Shown: positions 46,401 through 56,364, counted from the stretch's first letter. The stretch is DNA of 64,000 nucleotides from Megalonaias nervosa (GCA_016617855.1 JAECUM010012865.1:1-64000); one strand, 5' to 3'. Notes: generated by a model from the letters alone, not told the origin. Made by a program: numbers and translations.

Positions 46401-49400
46401 TCACAACACAAAATGTCTCTGAGCTCCGAAGGTATCAGTTAATTTACCACTGACTATTTCACTATAAAACTTCAGTTTTAGCCCCAGCTATAACATAATT
46501 CAGACCCACATGATGGGGTCACGTGATCATTTAGTCCGAGTGGCACAAAAAAAACCTAAAGTCAGTTATCACGTACTCTAGTATAGCGTTAACTAAAAAT
46601 CAATGATTCTGTCACTGGAAATGAATTTAAAAGAAGGTGGTTTACTCAACTAACACGCAAGCCAAATATGACCTTGATTATGACCAATGATTTTGACTCT
46701 GTGTTTACCAATTCTGAATCAAGGTCAGGAACTAGGTCAGCTAAAAATACAATGTAGCAACACTACTGCATTTTAATCAGGCTAAAAAGAACTGAACTGA
46801 ATTTTCTGAAAAAAAATGTCAGTTCCAGTGAATAAAGTTATCATTACAATAACATGTAATGAAATAAAAATAAAATAAAAAATTTAAAACTAACACACAA
46901 GTAATTAAATTACATATACGTAACAAGCTACTCCTGGATGGATGGCTTATCAGCATAAAGTTTTCACCAAGAAGACTTCTGTGATGCCTAGTTGGTCCTA
47001 AATGAAAATTTTGCTGTTCTGACATCCAGTATGGCAGCCTTATTGCAGCTCTTCATCAGCTGAAAGTTGTATCAAAACAGTGCACTCCTTGAGATTTCTG
47101 GTTGGTACTAAATGAAAATGAGGCCAGTCTGATGTTCATTATGGCTACCATAATGAACATCTTGAAAAATGTTCTAAAGAAGGAGTTGTCCTCTCTTGGA
47201 ATGAGAGAAATTCTTTTTGACTTGTAGAGTGTCTGACCCTTAAAGGGGATTCTTTGTTGAGATCTGTATCATTTCTTGTAGGTTAATTAATATTTTAACA
47301 GATTTACTTTTGTTGACTTAGTCCCTTTCATGCTGTCTGTTAGAATACAGTGGCAACTAAAAGTGTAAAAGATTAAACGTCTTGGAATCTGTGCATGACG
47401 TATCTAGCATGCATTAAGATTTTTCCCTCCATAACCTTGTGGTATCTGCACATCATAGTCAATGAGTTCCTGGGCAATGGCAGTAAGGAAGCATCATCTG
47501 ACCATTCAGTGCCTGGTGACCGGTTGCTGGGCAAAGGGTACTGGGTAGTTTGTCATGTGACAATCACTGATTGTCTGTTGCTGGTCACTGTGTACTGGTC
47601 ACCAGGTAATGTTTCAAATGACACTTACAGTCTGATGCTGGTCACAAAGGCACCAAGTACCAGGCACCTGGCATTTGGGAATGTGTTAAGTGACAGTCAC
47701 AAAATGAATGTCACTAGTCACTGTACATGGTACTGGTACTATTACTGGTCACAGAGTAATGTCTGAAAGTGACAGTCAGCAAGTGTTTATCATCAGACAC
47801 CGATCTTTAAGCATGATTGACACTGGTCTCCTAGAATCAGTCTCAGGTCTTGAGCGCTGGGCACTGAGTACCAAGTGACAGGCACTGGGCACACTTCTTT
47901 GAACTTGGCACCAGATTTTGACAACCTTTCAAGGGAAAGAGATTGGTTTGATCCACACACATATTCTCAGTTTGTGTTAAATCTCTGTTAGGGTACATGC
48001 ACAGAGTTTTGATCTCTCAAGTGGAAGCAGTCAGGATGACATCTCTTAATATTCTACATTCATCACATTCATCCCCTAGAGAGACTCACACCGCCTAGTG
48101 GTGAGTCAGCAATGTCTGACACCATGGATAACAATATGCTGTAGATCATGCCTGCCTGCTCAGGCCTCTTTGTAATAAGGAGTACACTTGTTGTCTCATG
48201 CATAAAGAGGAAATTTCAATCCCTTCCCCAGCAGGGAGAGATTAATAATAATGGGTTAGTCCCATCCCCTCTCCCCAACCTCTTGCTGGTGACTTTACAT
48301 GGGATGACAGACCCCCAGTCATAAAAGTTACCTTCTCCAGGCAGGTAGATGAGACAAAATTGTCTTGCCACACCTTGAAAACAAGGACAGAATGACAAAC
48401 TATCAAGTTTTGTTGACTCAGATGAGTTCCCAGAAGAGCCAGTCATGTCGAGTCCTTTTCTTTTGGGATCTCCATATGTCACCCTTCAGATCAGGTGACA
48501 TAGATAGAGCAAGTGTGGACCATTCATAAGCACGTCCTTCCAACAGATCTGTGTCCAAAACTCTCAGGATCATCAATACTCTAGAATCCTCTCCAGTTTG
48601 GACAGGTGGGGTGAGTCATAGCCTAAATTGGACCTGCTATTATTCCCACACTCATTGATGGTGAGGGAGCTGATGCAGAAGTTGTCTTGGAGTTAAGTGG
48701 TGGCCAGGCAGCAGAAGGGATGGTCTTTATTTTCTTTGCTTCAACTCTTGGATTCATTGTCAAGCAAAATGGTCTATTTGACCATTCTGCCCCTTAAGCA
48801 CCCTTCCTTTGACTCCCAATTGCTTCCAGATGGTGATGTTTGTAGGGAACTGGGCCCATCTTCCCGTAAAATCTAGTTGTATAGCCTCACATGGTGATTT
48901 ATTTCAGCAGCCTCATTTAGTCTGTTAAAGTAGAAATCATTATAACCAGCAGCATTACAGAGATTGCTGTAGGATGTTGCCAATACATTGAGACAGGTGC
49001 TCTGAATGTTAGTAACATTCTCTGCAATTTCTTCACCTCCACTGGGATGCTGATATGGAGATGTCAGAGATTTTGCTGGAACTCAGCAAAAGTCTTTTAT
49101 GAGTCACCTCTCTTGATGTGGAGGCATTATTCAGAGAGTTAATCCCAACAGCTGATCTCACAAGACTTCAGGGATCTTCAACATTGGTCCATAATTTTAG
49201 TATTGGGCCCAGCTAACTTTCTTCACCTCCATACCATTTTGCAGTTCACCACTCTTGAATTGTAGATGTTATTCATAGGACTAATCCCAATAGTTACCGC
49301 ACCAGACATAATGGAACCACAACACAAATGCATCATCACAGTATTGGGCCCAGTTAAACCAGTGAATAAATACTCCCTTCCTAGAAGGTCCATGGCTCCC

Positions 49401-52400
49401 TATTCTGAATATTATAATGGGGAACAAACAGAATTCTCCGATCCATTTTACGCTTTATTCCAAGGTGGCTATAGGAGCCAAGGTAGAAAGTCTACGGACC
49501 CCTTTCCATTCCCAAAGAAGGGAGGTAATCATCTATGTGGAATGCACTCTCTGTTTTCAAGCCCCCCCCCTCCTCACTCCAGTAGATACTTTATTGATTT
49601 TTTTTTTTCAGAGGCTTGTTCAGACCTAGTATCTCTACAGTAGGAGCTGTACATGCATCAGAGGAATGATGTAATAGAGAGGGTGATGAAAATATAAAAA
49701 TCTGGAATTATATTCCCAGAACGTTTTAATTTCAAAAGAAGGGGAAAGTTCTGACTCATCAGTCTTTCTCCATTTAACAATTAATTCTGGAAAAGCTTCC
49801 CAAGATAGACATCTGCTCAGTCAGGAATGTCTGGGTGGTCTCCATAGAACTCCATGATGCCTTTCTTCACACTTCGACCTTCCCAGCCCACAGGAAATTT
49901 CTGCACATTTGCCTGGAACTGAATATCTTCCAATTTCTGGTTCTACTTCAGTCTACCTTCCATTTGCAGAGGCTTCATCAGGGTGATGAATGGCAGCTCA
50001 TTTAATGCCTTCAGAGATTTTCATAATCTAATAATTCAATGACTGGCTGATGCACAACATCCTTAGATGTGCCCTTTTGTAGGATCTGTCTCTCTGTTGA
50101 ATTGTCTATGCCTAATCCTTGATAGAATTTCATTGACATGGGCATGAATTTTCTCTCCTGTCAAAACTTCATGTTCCTTCTGACAGAATCTCACTAGTAC
50201 TTTCTCTCATAGCAATACTGGATTCTTTGTCTGCTTGCATTTACCCTCAGTCTTCAGGAGACTCTGAATAATACAGTATACGTTGTTAACCAAGGAAGAC
50301 TTCATATGTGGGTTCTCTAATACAGTATACGTTGTTAACCAAGGAAGACTTCATATGTGGGTTCTCTAGTTCTTGCTTCCAGCGGAATGGAGACCTCACA
50401 AGGACCCCCTGTTTGATCAGGTCTCCTTAGAATCCAAGTCTCATCACCATATGAGCTAGTGATAAAATTAGGATAGCTTTCTGACCAATTTATACACCTG
50501 AATCTCACTCCTTGTGTCACATTGACACCTCAAGTTCAGTCTGGGGTGTTCACTTTGAGCAGTGGGAAATGGTTGGGGTTGGGGGGTGGTAGTCCATCAT
50601 GGTCTTTGGTCTCAGAAGTATATTTCCATCACATCAACAATCTAGAAATGCAGAGTTTTTCTGGCACTTCAGGGATGCCTCAACCACATATTAAGACCAT
50701 TGCTGCATCATGGTTGCAACAGACAACATGTCAGTGTCACCTACCTTCTATATACCAGGGGACACACATGCACCTTTCCTCTGCTTGGAAGTTTTGAACA
50801 TCCTCCATTGAATAGCTTCATTTTGGCAGAGAGTACATTCGTTCTTAGCAAGCAGTCCTCACAGAAAGGTATTTGTGCCAGACAATAGCAGAGACACTTG
50901 TTCATCTGTTGGGAAACCAATGGCAGACTTGTTTGCATGGAGACTGAACAACAAACTATCTCCAGTGCCAGACTAGAGGGTAATGCCATACGTACACCTG
51001 TGCCTTTCCACTTTGCAGAATAATCCTTCAGGTTCTTCATAAAGTCTGGACTTCCAAGTTATGGTTCATCCTGATAGGTTCCCTGTGTCTCCAGTGATCA
51101 TGGTTAAGTGATGTTCTGGACCTATTGATCAATGACTACAGGGAATTACAACCTAAGACAGGGCTCTGTTGACCAGGACTGGTTTTTGAGCAATGTTCCA
51201 AATGCATTGCTCAGGCCAGAAGGCAGGTGACTTCCATGGTTTACAATGCCAAGTAGAGAATGTTCCAAATGCATTGCTCAGGCCAGAAGGCAGGTGACTT
51301 CCATGGTTTACAATGCCAAGTAGAGAATGTTCCAAATGCATTGCTCAGGCCAGAAGGCAGTGACTTCCATGGTTTACAATGCCAAGTAGAGAATGTTCCA
51401 AATGCATTGCTCAGGCCAGAAGGCAGTTGACTTCCATGGTTTACAATGCCAAGTAGAGAATGTTCCAAATGCATTGCTCAGGCCAGAAGGCAGTTGACTT
51501 CCATGGTTTACAATGCCAAGCTGAGAATTTTCTGTAATTGATTATATATGCCCCCCTTTAAATGCAGTTGCAAATTTGCTTCATTTTCTGTTTGAGGAAA
51601 TAGATTGCCCAGTATCCACCATTAAGAGCAGCCCTCTCCTTCCCTTTTAAGTTTTCTGTAGACTTCACTAAAGGGTCAGATGCACATCATCAGAACTGAT
51701 CAGGTACTTTGAACTCCCGTTATCATTCTTTTGCTCTTTTATGCTGAGGTGGAACCTATCGTGCTGTTTGGTTGTTATCTAAACTTTCTACAATCCTTTG
51801 AGTGAAGCTTCATGCAGCACCTTTCCCTTAAAACAGTTATCTTTCTCTCATTGTATGAGAAGTGAAATTCATGTCTTAACAATCGAAACTGTTAGTTTAA
51901 AGTTCATTAGCAACAATGATTTGGTCTCTCTTGTCTCAATCAGAAGAGAATAACAGGGTCATAACTATCTTTTTCTCCCTCACAAGACTCGAAGGTATCA
52001 CATATATTTAGGTAGCTACCATCTTGAGGTGGATTGTTTGAAATATTTAAAGAGCTTATCAGTCTCACAATGAGAGAGGTCATTCTTTCATTAAGATCAA
52101 ATCCCATGAGATCAGGGCTACTGCTGCATCTTGGTCCTTTTTGAATTATTCCTCTTTGGATATGCCATGAAAGCTGCCTTCAGGCCATCACTCACTTTCT
52201 CATTATTTTACTTTCGATCAGTATTTCACTGGAGTGAGGGTATTTATGCCAAGCTGTCCTCAGTACTCTGCTAGGGCACTCAATCAACAGCAGTGGTAAG
52301 TTCACTTTGACAGCTATTTTTAGACCATCAATCTCACGCTGGAGATGGAAAATCAGCAGAACATTAAGAGCTAAGAAATGCAAGTTTTCTCATTGATGTG

Positions 52401-55069
52401 TCACTTGAGCTTAAACTCGTATACATCTGGTATACAGGTAACCATTATAGGTTTCATATCTATGATAGTGTGGATTTATGACAATATGGGTTTCATATCT
52501 ATGATAGTGTGGATTTATGACAATATGGGTTTCATATCTATGATAGCTTGGATTTATGACAATATGGGTTGAAAGAAAACTATGTGAAGCCTGATATTGT
52601 ATCTTAATTTCTTGTCTTGAAAATTAAATACACAAATACCATGAACTGAACAAATATATATTAATTTGCATAGCAGTCATTACTAAATTTAAATGGCATT
52701 AAGGTGGCAAGTAGTTTTGACTGGTATTTTGTTTATCCCTACCAACACACATAAACATTTTCATTTAATTCCTTGGCATACTTGCTATGCTAAGTTTGGT
52801 ATATAATGCAGTCAGCAGTTATGTACCCCATCTTCTGTGCTGTATTCTTAATGTCTGTATAAAATATAGATGCAAAAGACTAAACCTTTTGATTGCTTGG
52901 CTTGGGATGGTAGTGGATATAAAAATCCTAACATAAATGATAATCCAGGAAGTAATCTCAACGAAACGTAATTTATATGGAATAAAATCCTTTGTTAAAG
53001 ACAGATTATTCTTTATTGCACACTTTGAACATTTTTTTGTCTTATGAAACATTGGTCTTGCTAGAGATGGTCTTTTAGCCCAGGTTCAGCTGATTTCCTC
53101 TTTCAAGTTTTTTTTTATTTGATTCATCTTTATATGATTTTTAAGAGATAATATGACAAACTGATATCCCTGTAGAAAACCTTTTTTTTTCTTCTATTTT
53201 ATGCTTATCATGTATCTATGTATATGACACTATTTGTGTTATATATCTTCCTTTTTTCTATTGCTGGCATGGAATGGCTTTCTGACACATGACAAGTCTA
53301 TGATAAGGATAATAATAACAATAAATTAATTGTTAAATAAATTTTAAAAAATGTTGCTACAGTTAAACTTTATAGTTTAGGTGGCCTCTCATTGATTTTT
53401 TAAGTAACTCAGATTTTAAAATATAAGGCATATGGTAGTCTGTGAAAAGAATGTAATAAAATGTTATAAACAGTGTTGTAAAAGTAGATTGCTACAGTGT
53501 TGCAATTTGTAAATAAGAGAAGGTTTATAAGCTTGCTGCTCATGAGAACACTAATTTAGGATATGGACCTGGGTGATGTTTGTGTAAATGCTATGGCAAG
53601 GCACTGTTTAAAATGTTTTGTTTATAAGAGATTGATATATGGTGATAATTGTACATTAATGATCCCCTGAACAAATTTACACAATTGTTCTCATTTCAGG
53701 TCATCTCAAAGCCCTTAAATGTCCCTTTTGTGACTACGCAACAAATGATAAAAGTAATTTCCGGCGTCATAGGCGACTGCATGCCAGAAACAATCCTGTT
53801 AATGTTTTGAAGTGTGGGAAGTGTTCATTCACAACAATACTGCCTCGAAAAATTAGAGAACACTATCAGCGTGTACACAATGAACATTTGCCACCTGATA
53901 TATCTGAAACTACTTCATATGAGCCCCAACGTTTTCTTAATGGTCAGTTTGGAATGGGACATATTGAGCTTAGCCCAACTAATTGCCCAGTGTCAAGTGG
54001 CCCTGTGACTGTTGCCCCAATTCATACTTTACTGACCACTGCCCATGCTGGGGGTTATCATTACAGCGCTAATGCACGGCAGCCTATGGCAAACTGTATG
54101 GTAAACCAGTACGGTAATGTGTACACTTCGGTAGCAAGGAGACAATCTGATGAAAACAACATGGCTTCAAATTACCTTCGTTCCATTGTTTCATCCATCA
54201 TGAACTCCCATCACCAGACACGAGTCCCAGCAACAAGTACCATGACATCATCCAGCTTCTTCATGCCACAGGCTGTTGAATCGACACAGCTTTCCCCAGT
54301 TACACCCCAGAGGAGATTACCACACACACATGAAATACAAGATGTTAAAATAAAAGTTGAACCTATTGAATGTGATGGAACATCAGATGTGTCAAGTTCT
54401 GCAACACCATACAGTAATGCTCCTTATACACCTGATATTCCATGCAGTGCAGAGGCTCAGAGTACTCACCGTAGTTATCGAGAAAGTGTTGATGATTCAC
54501 TGAACAGGTCAAATGAGGCATCATCTACAAATCATATTCTCTCAGGTCAAAGCATGCAGAGACCAAGTAGAACACACCGTCCCAGTCCAGATGAGCTTTC
54601 TAGTTCACGGCACGATACAAGGTTAAGTATGGACAGCTCAGCAATCAAAACCACCATCAAAATTGAGACAACAAACATAGGCATTCAGTGTGAATTGCCT
54701 GTAGTAAAACCGGAGTCTTTGATCCAAAATGGTACATACATTCAAGAGGGAATAGGTGGACGCTTGATTCGGGTAAGGGGAGTTGAAAGAGGAGTGCAGT
54801 GTGAAATTTTAAACACTGTTCGAACTCAGAGATTGTCAAACCGGGCACAGTCTGTGGCAAGTGAATCAGAAATGAGCGAACAGCAGAGCTCGATTGGTGG
54901 AGAGTCACGATGCTGCCACTGTGGAATCACATTTGATGATGAAGTATTGTTCTCTATTCATATTGGGTGTCATAGCCATACAGACCCCTTTATCTGCAAT
55001 GTGTGTGGCAAACAATGTGGGAATAAGTATGGTTTTTATTCCCATATTATGAGAGGACATCAGTTCTGA
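25318..55069 (+). CDS. C2H2 zinc-finger transcription factor with Ikaros/Hunchback-type C-terminal finger pair
   Basis: Exons 25318-25480, 30114-30293, 32165-32497 and 53700-55069 (163, 180, 333 and 1370 bases) are all phase 1 with GT/AG borders. They join to 2046 bases, 681 residues plus stop. Fingers: C204-C207-H220-H224, C233-C236-H249-H253 and C264-C267-H280-H285, without TGEKP linkers. A long Ser/Thr-rich middle has sumoylation-like motifs (IKVE, IKIE, VKPE). The C-terminal pair is C630-C633-H646-H650 and C658-C661-H674-H679 with FSIHIGCH, DPFICNVCG and YGFYSHIMRG. This pair closely follows the dimerisation fingers of the Ikaros family and Hunchback, so a dimeric nuclear DNA-binding regulator is likely. 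Assignment within that group (Pegasus-, Ikaros-, Hunchback- or TRPS1-like) is uncertain. Confidence 0.85.
25535..25980. repeat. Tandem repeat, about 50 bp, about eight copies
   Basis: The unit contains CTTGTATGTCAGAATTGATA, then CACTGCTTTGTACATAGTACAG and CTAGTAATA. It lies just inside intron 1 of the zinc-finger gene, directly after the first coding exon. Confidence 0.93.
26740..28360 (+). pseudogene. Degenerate DIRS-like retrotransposon in intron 1
   Basis: Broken plus-strand frames appear in DIRS order. Near 26840-26950 is sequence like the end of the RT domain. At 27171-27374 is an RNase H-like piece with LEMKAIWKAFHWWQ. At about 27990-28360 is the tyrosine recombinase C-terminal half, split over frames: GYLKKTKLVHRGRSCLFLP, then GDISKQTLSFCIKW, then AHEVWQLSQALQLNEIV. 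The H-x-x-R box reads HEVW, so its Arg is lost. No long frame survives. Limits and RT assignment are approximate. Confidence 0.6.
30114..30293 (+). CDS. Zinc-finger gene, second coding exon
   Basis: This exon is 180 bases (60 codons), phase 1 in and out. The acceptor is CTTTTTCCAG and the donor GTCAGG. It codes for a Ser/Thr/Pro-rich stretch and then a charged helix (LRVLEQREKNIAGAISK). No domain is recognised. The frame continues past the donor as open sequence to 30400, but only the splice keeps frame with the next exon. Confidence 0.8.
30294..32164. other. Zinc-finger gene intron 2
   Basis: This 1.9 kb intron holds only the possible MITE at 30851-31123 and a short direct repeat near 31500-31620 (AAAATGTC-GAATCCA words). 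Its 3' end is a tandem NAGNAG acceptor (AAGCAG at 32159-32164). Confidence 0.7.
30851..31123. mobile_element. Possible small hAT-like MITE
   Basis: The left end reads CAAGGTTCTCATAAGGGTC, and the reverse complement of the right end CAGGGTTCTTACTAC. TCTGGA and CCAGGTCTTGA-type words, some inverted, lie inside both ends. No target duplication was seen. The ends resemble those at 9979 and 12288. Confidence 0.35.
32165..32497 (+). CDS. Zinc-finger gene, third coding exon (finger 1)
   Basis: This exon is 333 bases (111 codons), phase 1 in and out. The acceptor choice between 32161 and 32164 (AAGCAG) would add or remove one Gln. It codes for a polar, acidic region (MSPDDDDMITSP) and then finger 1 (YKCRFCNFS...H-x3-H). 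The donor GTATTG cuts two residues after the last His. Reading frames beyond 32497 are intronic. Confidence 0.85.
33161..34079 (-). mobile_element. Solo LTR of the element A family
   Basis: The sequence starts TGTTATGTGTAGGCTC and ends TACGTAACA. It aligns end to end with the LTRs of element A (34445 and 39761), with moderate divergence. A 5-bp duplication CTTGT flanks it (33156-33160 and 34080-34084). No internal sequence is present, so it is a recombination product of a full element. It lies only 365 bases from element A. Confidence 0.88.
34445..35392 (-). repeat. Element A 3' LTR
   Basis: This LTR is 948 bases. It is colinear with the split right LTR. The inner terminus is slightly mutated (ACATAACC instead of ACGTAACA). 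Directly inside it is a purine tract, seen on the plus strand as CCTTCCCCCAATAAAG. Confidence 0.88.
35467..36895 (-). pseudogene. Element A reverse transcriptase-RNase H region
   Basis: This region lies downstream of integrase. 36895-36668 and 36655-36440 hold the RT N-terminus (LVPKPDKTF, TDYRKAN). 36386-35877 holds the palm with MPFGMKGSPNTFQ and the YIDDV active site, then the connection domain. RNase H follows in broken frames to 35676-35467 (LLRWSLLLQEYNL, HIKGKDNLIADALS). Several frameshifts separate the pieces. Confidence 0.85.
37318..39444 (-). pseudogene. Element A gag-protease-integrase region
   Basis: A charged coiled-coil gag N-terminus (39444-39241) is followed by a 526-codon frame (39156-37576). 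That frame holds a SCAN-like capsid domain (residues about 1-105), a CCHC knuckle (C154, C157, H162, C167), an aspartic protease with DTG at 242-244, and the start of the integrase HHCC zinc domain. One in-frame stop after DVCKY separates it from the integrase core start (37554-37318, with MVDCVGPLPK holding the first catalytic Asp). The second Asp motif is altered to FGQGSNF, and sequence that should carry the catalytic Glu is absent before the GPY module (YGPYKVKKKMNELNY, about 37100). Confidence 0.85.
39735..39752 (-). promoter_or_regulatory. Element A primer-binding site, tRNA-Pro type
   Basis: On the minus strand, eight bases inside the 5' LTR, the sequence TGGGGGCTCGTCCAGGAT occurs. It differs at one base from the tRNA-Pro primer site known from gammaretroviruses, so tRNA-Pro is the likely minus-strand primer. 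Confidence 0.75.
39761..40172 (-). repeat. Element A 5' LTR, inner part
   Basis: This is the 3'-terminal 412 bases of the 5' LTR (minus-strand sense), cut at GAAAACTAG where element B is inserted. The intact left LTR reads through the same site as GAAAACTAGAAAAAC, confirming the insertion point. Confidence 0.88.
40173..41111 (+). repeat. Element B 5' LTR
   Basis: This LTR is 939 bases, TGTTACG...CATAACA. It is highly similar to the 3' LTR, which lacks a block of roughly 95 bases near its 3' quarter (present here at about 40875-40975). The last 150 bases or so resemble the element A LTR; the rest does not. Confidence 0.9.
41122..41142 (+). promoter_or_regulatory. Element B degenerate primer-binding site
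   Basis: Ten bases inside the 5' LTR, TGGGTTGCTCGTCC is followed by TTTGGGAT. It aligns with the tRNA-Pro site of element A (TGGGGGCTCGTCC) with substitutions and an insertion. It is probably a decayed version of the same primer site. Confidence 0.55.
41305..43795 (+). pseudogene. Element B gag-protease-integrase region
   Basis: The gag coiled coil (41305-41580, rich in Lys/Glu/Gln/Met) frameshifts into a SCAN-like capsid segment (to about 42055). A CCHC knuckle (CTYCKRKGHVISDC, 42208-42249) and an aspartic protease with DTGAS (about 42474) follow, with a stop just after it at 42505. The protease tail is at 42514-42981. The integrase zinc domain and core start (43043-43654, HHCC and MVDCVGPLPK) come next. 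The second Asp motif reads SGQRSNF. The third catalytic motif is absent because the sequence jumps to the module ahead of YGPYKVKKKMNELNY (about 43755). Confidence 0.85.
43830..45378 (+). pseudogene. Element B reverse transcriptase-RNase H region
   Basis: The RT N-terminal region is 43830-44210 (LLSEYEHLFPDVP). The fingers follow in a shifted frame (MCTDYRKVN, about 44283). The palm is at 44457-44816 with MPFGMKSSPSTFQ and YIDDV, then a stop. The connection and RNase H are at 44820-45227 (SVDASEVGVGAVLIQ, YSTIEKECLALILAL), ending in another frame at 45181-45378 (HIKGKDNLIADALS). It is clearly less damaged than element A over RT and RNase H. Confidence 0.87.
45517..46376 (+). repeat. Element B 3' LTR
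   Basis: This LTR is 860 bases, nearly identical to the 5' LTR except for the internal deletion and scattered small differences. It directly follows a purine-rich primer tract. Confidence 0.9.
46381..46925 (-). repeat. Element A 5' LTR, outer part
   Basis: The remaining 545 bases of the split LTR resume at AAAAACTTAACTCAAACTG right after the duplicated CTAG at 46377-46380. They match 34856-35392 of the left LTR. Confidence 0.88.
49850..52340 (+). pseudogene. Degenerate DIRS-like retrotransposon in intron 3
   Basis: Plus-strand fragments in DIRS order: RT (about 49880-50000, KFLHICLELNIFQF), RNase H (about 50520-51000, with WGVHFEQWE, MVATDNMSVSPTFYI, then GKPMADLFAWRLNNK), and tyrosine recombinase (about 51760-52340). 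The last has PLSEAS, MRSEIHVLTIE and the catalytic box HEIRATAASW at 52105, where H-x-x-R is intact. A 69-bp minisatellite (51186-51520) interrupts it between RNase H and recombinase. Many stops and frameshifts occur. The 5' limit is unknown, and sequence back to about 48700 may belong to it. Confidence 0.68.
51186..51520. repeat. Tandem repeat, 69-70 bp, five near-perfect copies
   Basis: The unit begins GAATGTTCCAAATGCATTGC and ends TTTACAATGCCAAGTAGA. Copies differ at one or two positions (GGCAGGTGAC, GGCAGTGAC, GGCAGTTGAC). It expanded inside the DIRS remnant and must be younger than it. Confidence 0.95.
52447..52570. repeat. Tandem repeat, 39 bp, three copies
   Basis: The unit is GGTTTCATATCTATGATAGT followed by GTGGATTTATGACAATATG. 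The copies are almost identical, so the duplication is recent. Confidence 0.95.
53700..55069 (+). CDS. Zinc-finger gene, last coding exon (fingers 2-5)
   Basis: The acceptor TCTCATTTCAG ends at 53699. The exon opens in phase 1 with HLKALKCPFC (finger 2), then LKCGKC (finger 3). About 340 residues of Ser/Thr/Pro/Gln-rich linker with sumoylation-like IKVEP and IKIET follow, then the Ikaros/Hunchback-type C-terminal pair. The stop TGA (55067-55069) comes two residues after the final finger His. This exon alone holds two thirds of the protein. Confidence 0.92.
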
Positions 55070-55490
55070 ACTACTTGGCTGAATATGAACATCTTTTTTG
55101 CCTGAATGCATGCCAAAATAAAAATTCATTGCATTAAATGGAACACTGAAAGAAGGTAACCACATCTTTGGAAGACATCTAGTATCATGCCATGGATGAA
55201 TTCTTAACCATGTTATGGTGTTACAGTGGTTTTTAAAAACCATATACAAAAGTTTCAAAGAGTTTGGAAACAATGGCTATGTTGGCACAAGAAATTACTA
55301 AAATAACACTTTGTGATAAAAATATTAGATGTTCATTCAAGTAATAACAACACATTCTTTGGCTTTTATTTTCAGGGTTGCATAAATGATATATGACATT
55401 ATTACAAAGAATGAGTTGTGCAGAACTAAATCAAACATTTATTGTTTCCAAAGAAAAAACGTTACAATAAAGGGGGAATTATGAGTAATG
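55070..55490 (+). other. 3' UTR of the zinc-finger gene with candidate poly(A) signals
   Basis: AATAAA occurs at 55117-55122, close behind the stop, and again at 55466-55471. Either could end the transcript. The sequence shows no further exon. The extent is inferred only from these signals. Confidence 0.45.
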
Positions 55491-56364
55491 ACTAAAGTTG
55501 AACAGGAGTCGGGTCCATGACAAGATAAAATTTTACAGTGCAGTCCTTTTTCTGGTACACATGGTTACAAAATCATTTGTCTGTGTTTTTCAAAAGCAAA
55601 ATATGGCAACTACTTGAGAAAATCTAGTGTCAGCCTTATGACATGATTGATATACTGTCTCACTTACCCTTTCCATAGTTTTGTTTTTTTGTTTATGTAA
55701 TTTTACATTATGTCAGATTAAGCACAGCCAGTAATGAGCAAGATTTATGCATAGTAATGAGGTGATCTTGCATCTAATTATCTTGTTCTCACATGAAGAT
55801 CATGCTTCTCATCCAGTTTTGATTAAACATTGAATGTATCAAGATCATGGATGAATTTGATAATAAATGAGGTTCATACATTAATGAAGTGTTCTTACAT
55901 CTAACTGGCTTAAATTGTTGCCATGCAGGAAGCCTTATTTCTGATCCATTCTTTCTTGATAAGATTTGGAATGTAGGACTTTATAATTCAGATCTCACAT
56001 GAATTTGCTATTGATCAAAAGCCACACATATTAATGAGGTGATTTGGAATCAGTTTGGCTGAGCTGGTTGCTACCTTGGAAGCAATGTTTGTTGATTAAA
56101 CTTGGAATATGGGCTTATATCAAACTCGGAGTAGTTAAGTAGTGATTGAGATCCTTACTCAATAATGACATGATTTTGTATCTGATTGGCTGAGCTTATT
56201 TCCACTCTGGAGACCATATTTTGGATTCAGGTTTGATTAAATTTGAAATACAGGTTTATAGGGTGAAGATCTTATTTGAGTTCAATGAAGAGTGAAATCC
56301 ATGCATAGAGACAGTTTCTAATTTGATTTTGAAAAGACTTGTTAAAGACCTAAATCATCAGGAA

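Larger units (their letters stand above)
34445..46925 (-). mobile_element. Element A: Gmr1-like Ty3/gypsy LTR retrotransposon, interrupted by element B
   Basis: The element begins TGTTACGTG and ends TACGTAACA, flanked by AGCT (34441-34444 and 46926-46929). Read on the minus strand: 5' LTR (46925-46381 plus 40172-39761), tRNA-Pro primer site, gag, protease, integrase, RT, RNase H, purine-rich tract and 3' LTR (35392-34445). Element B (40173-46376) sits inside the 5' LTR. Without B and its 4-base duplication, A would be about 6.3 kb. Integrase before RT is the Gmr1 order. Its coding parts are broken, so it is dead. The insertion site lies in a degenerate tandem repeat that continues on both sides. 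Confidence 0.9.
32498..53699. other. Zinc-finger gene intron 3, 21.2 kb, retroelement-filled
   Basis: This intron separates finger 1 from finger 2. It contains a solo LTR, the nested A/B LTR elements, a DIRS-like remnant and two minisatellites. Together these explain most of its length. 46930-49800 is mostly unassigned low-complexity DNA rich in CTGGTCAC words (47500-47900). 52600-53690 holds nothing recognisable. Confidence 0.8.

Noticed and set aside
49266..49643. 125-codon plus-strand frame
   Set aside because: No domain is seen, composition looks random, and it sits next to a DIRS remnant; at best it is decayed element sequence.
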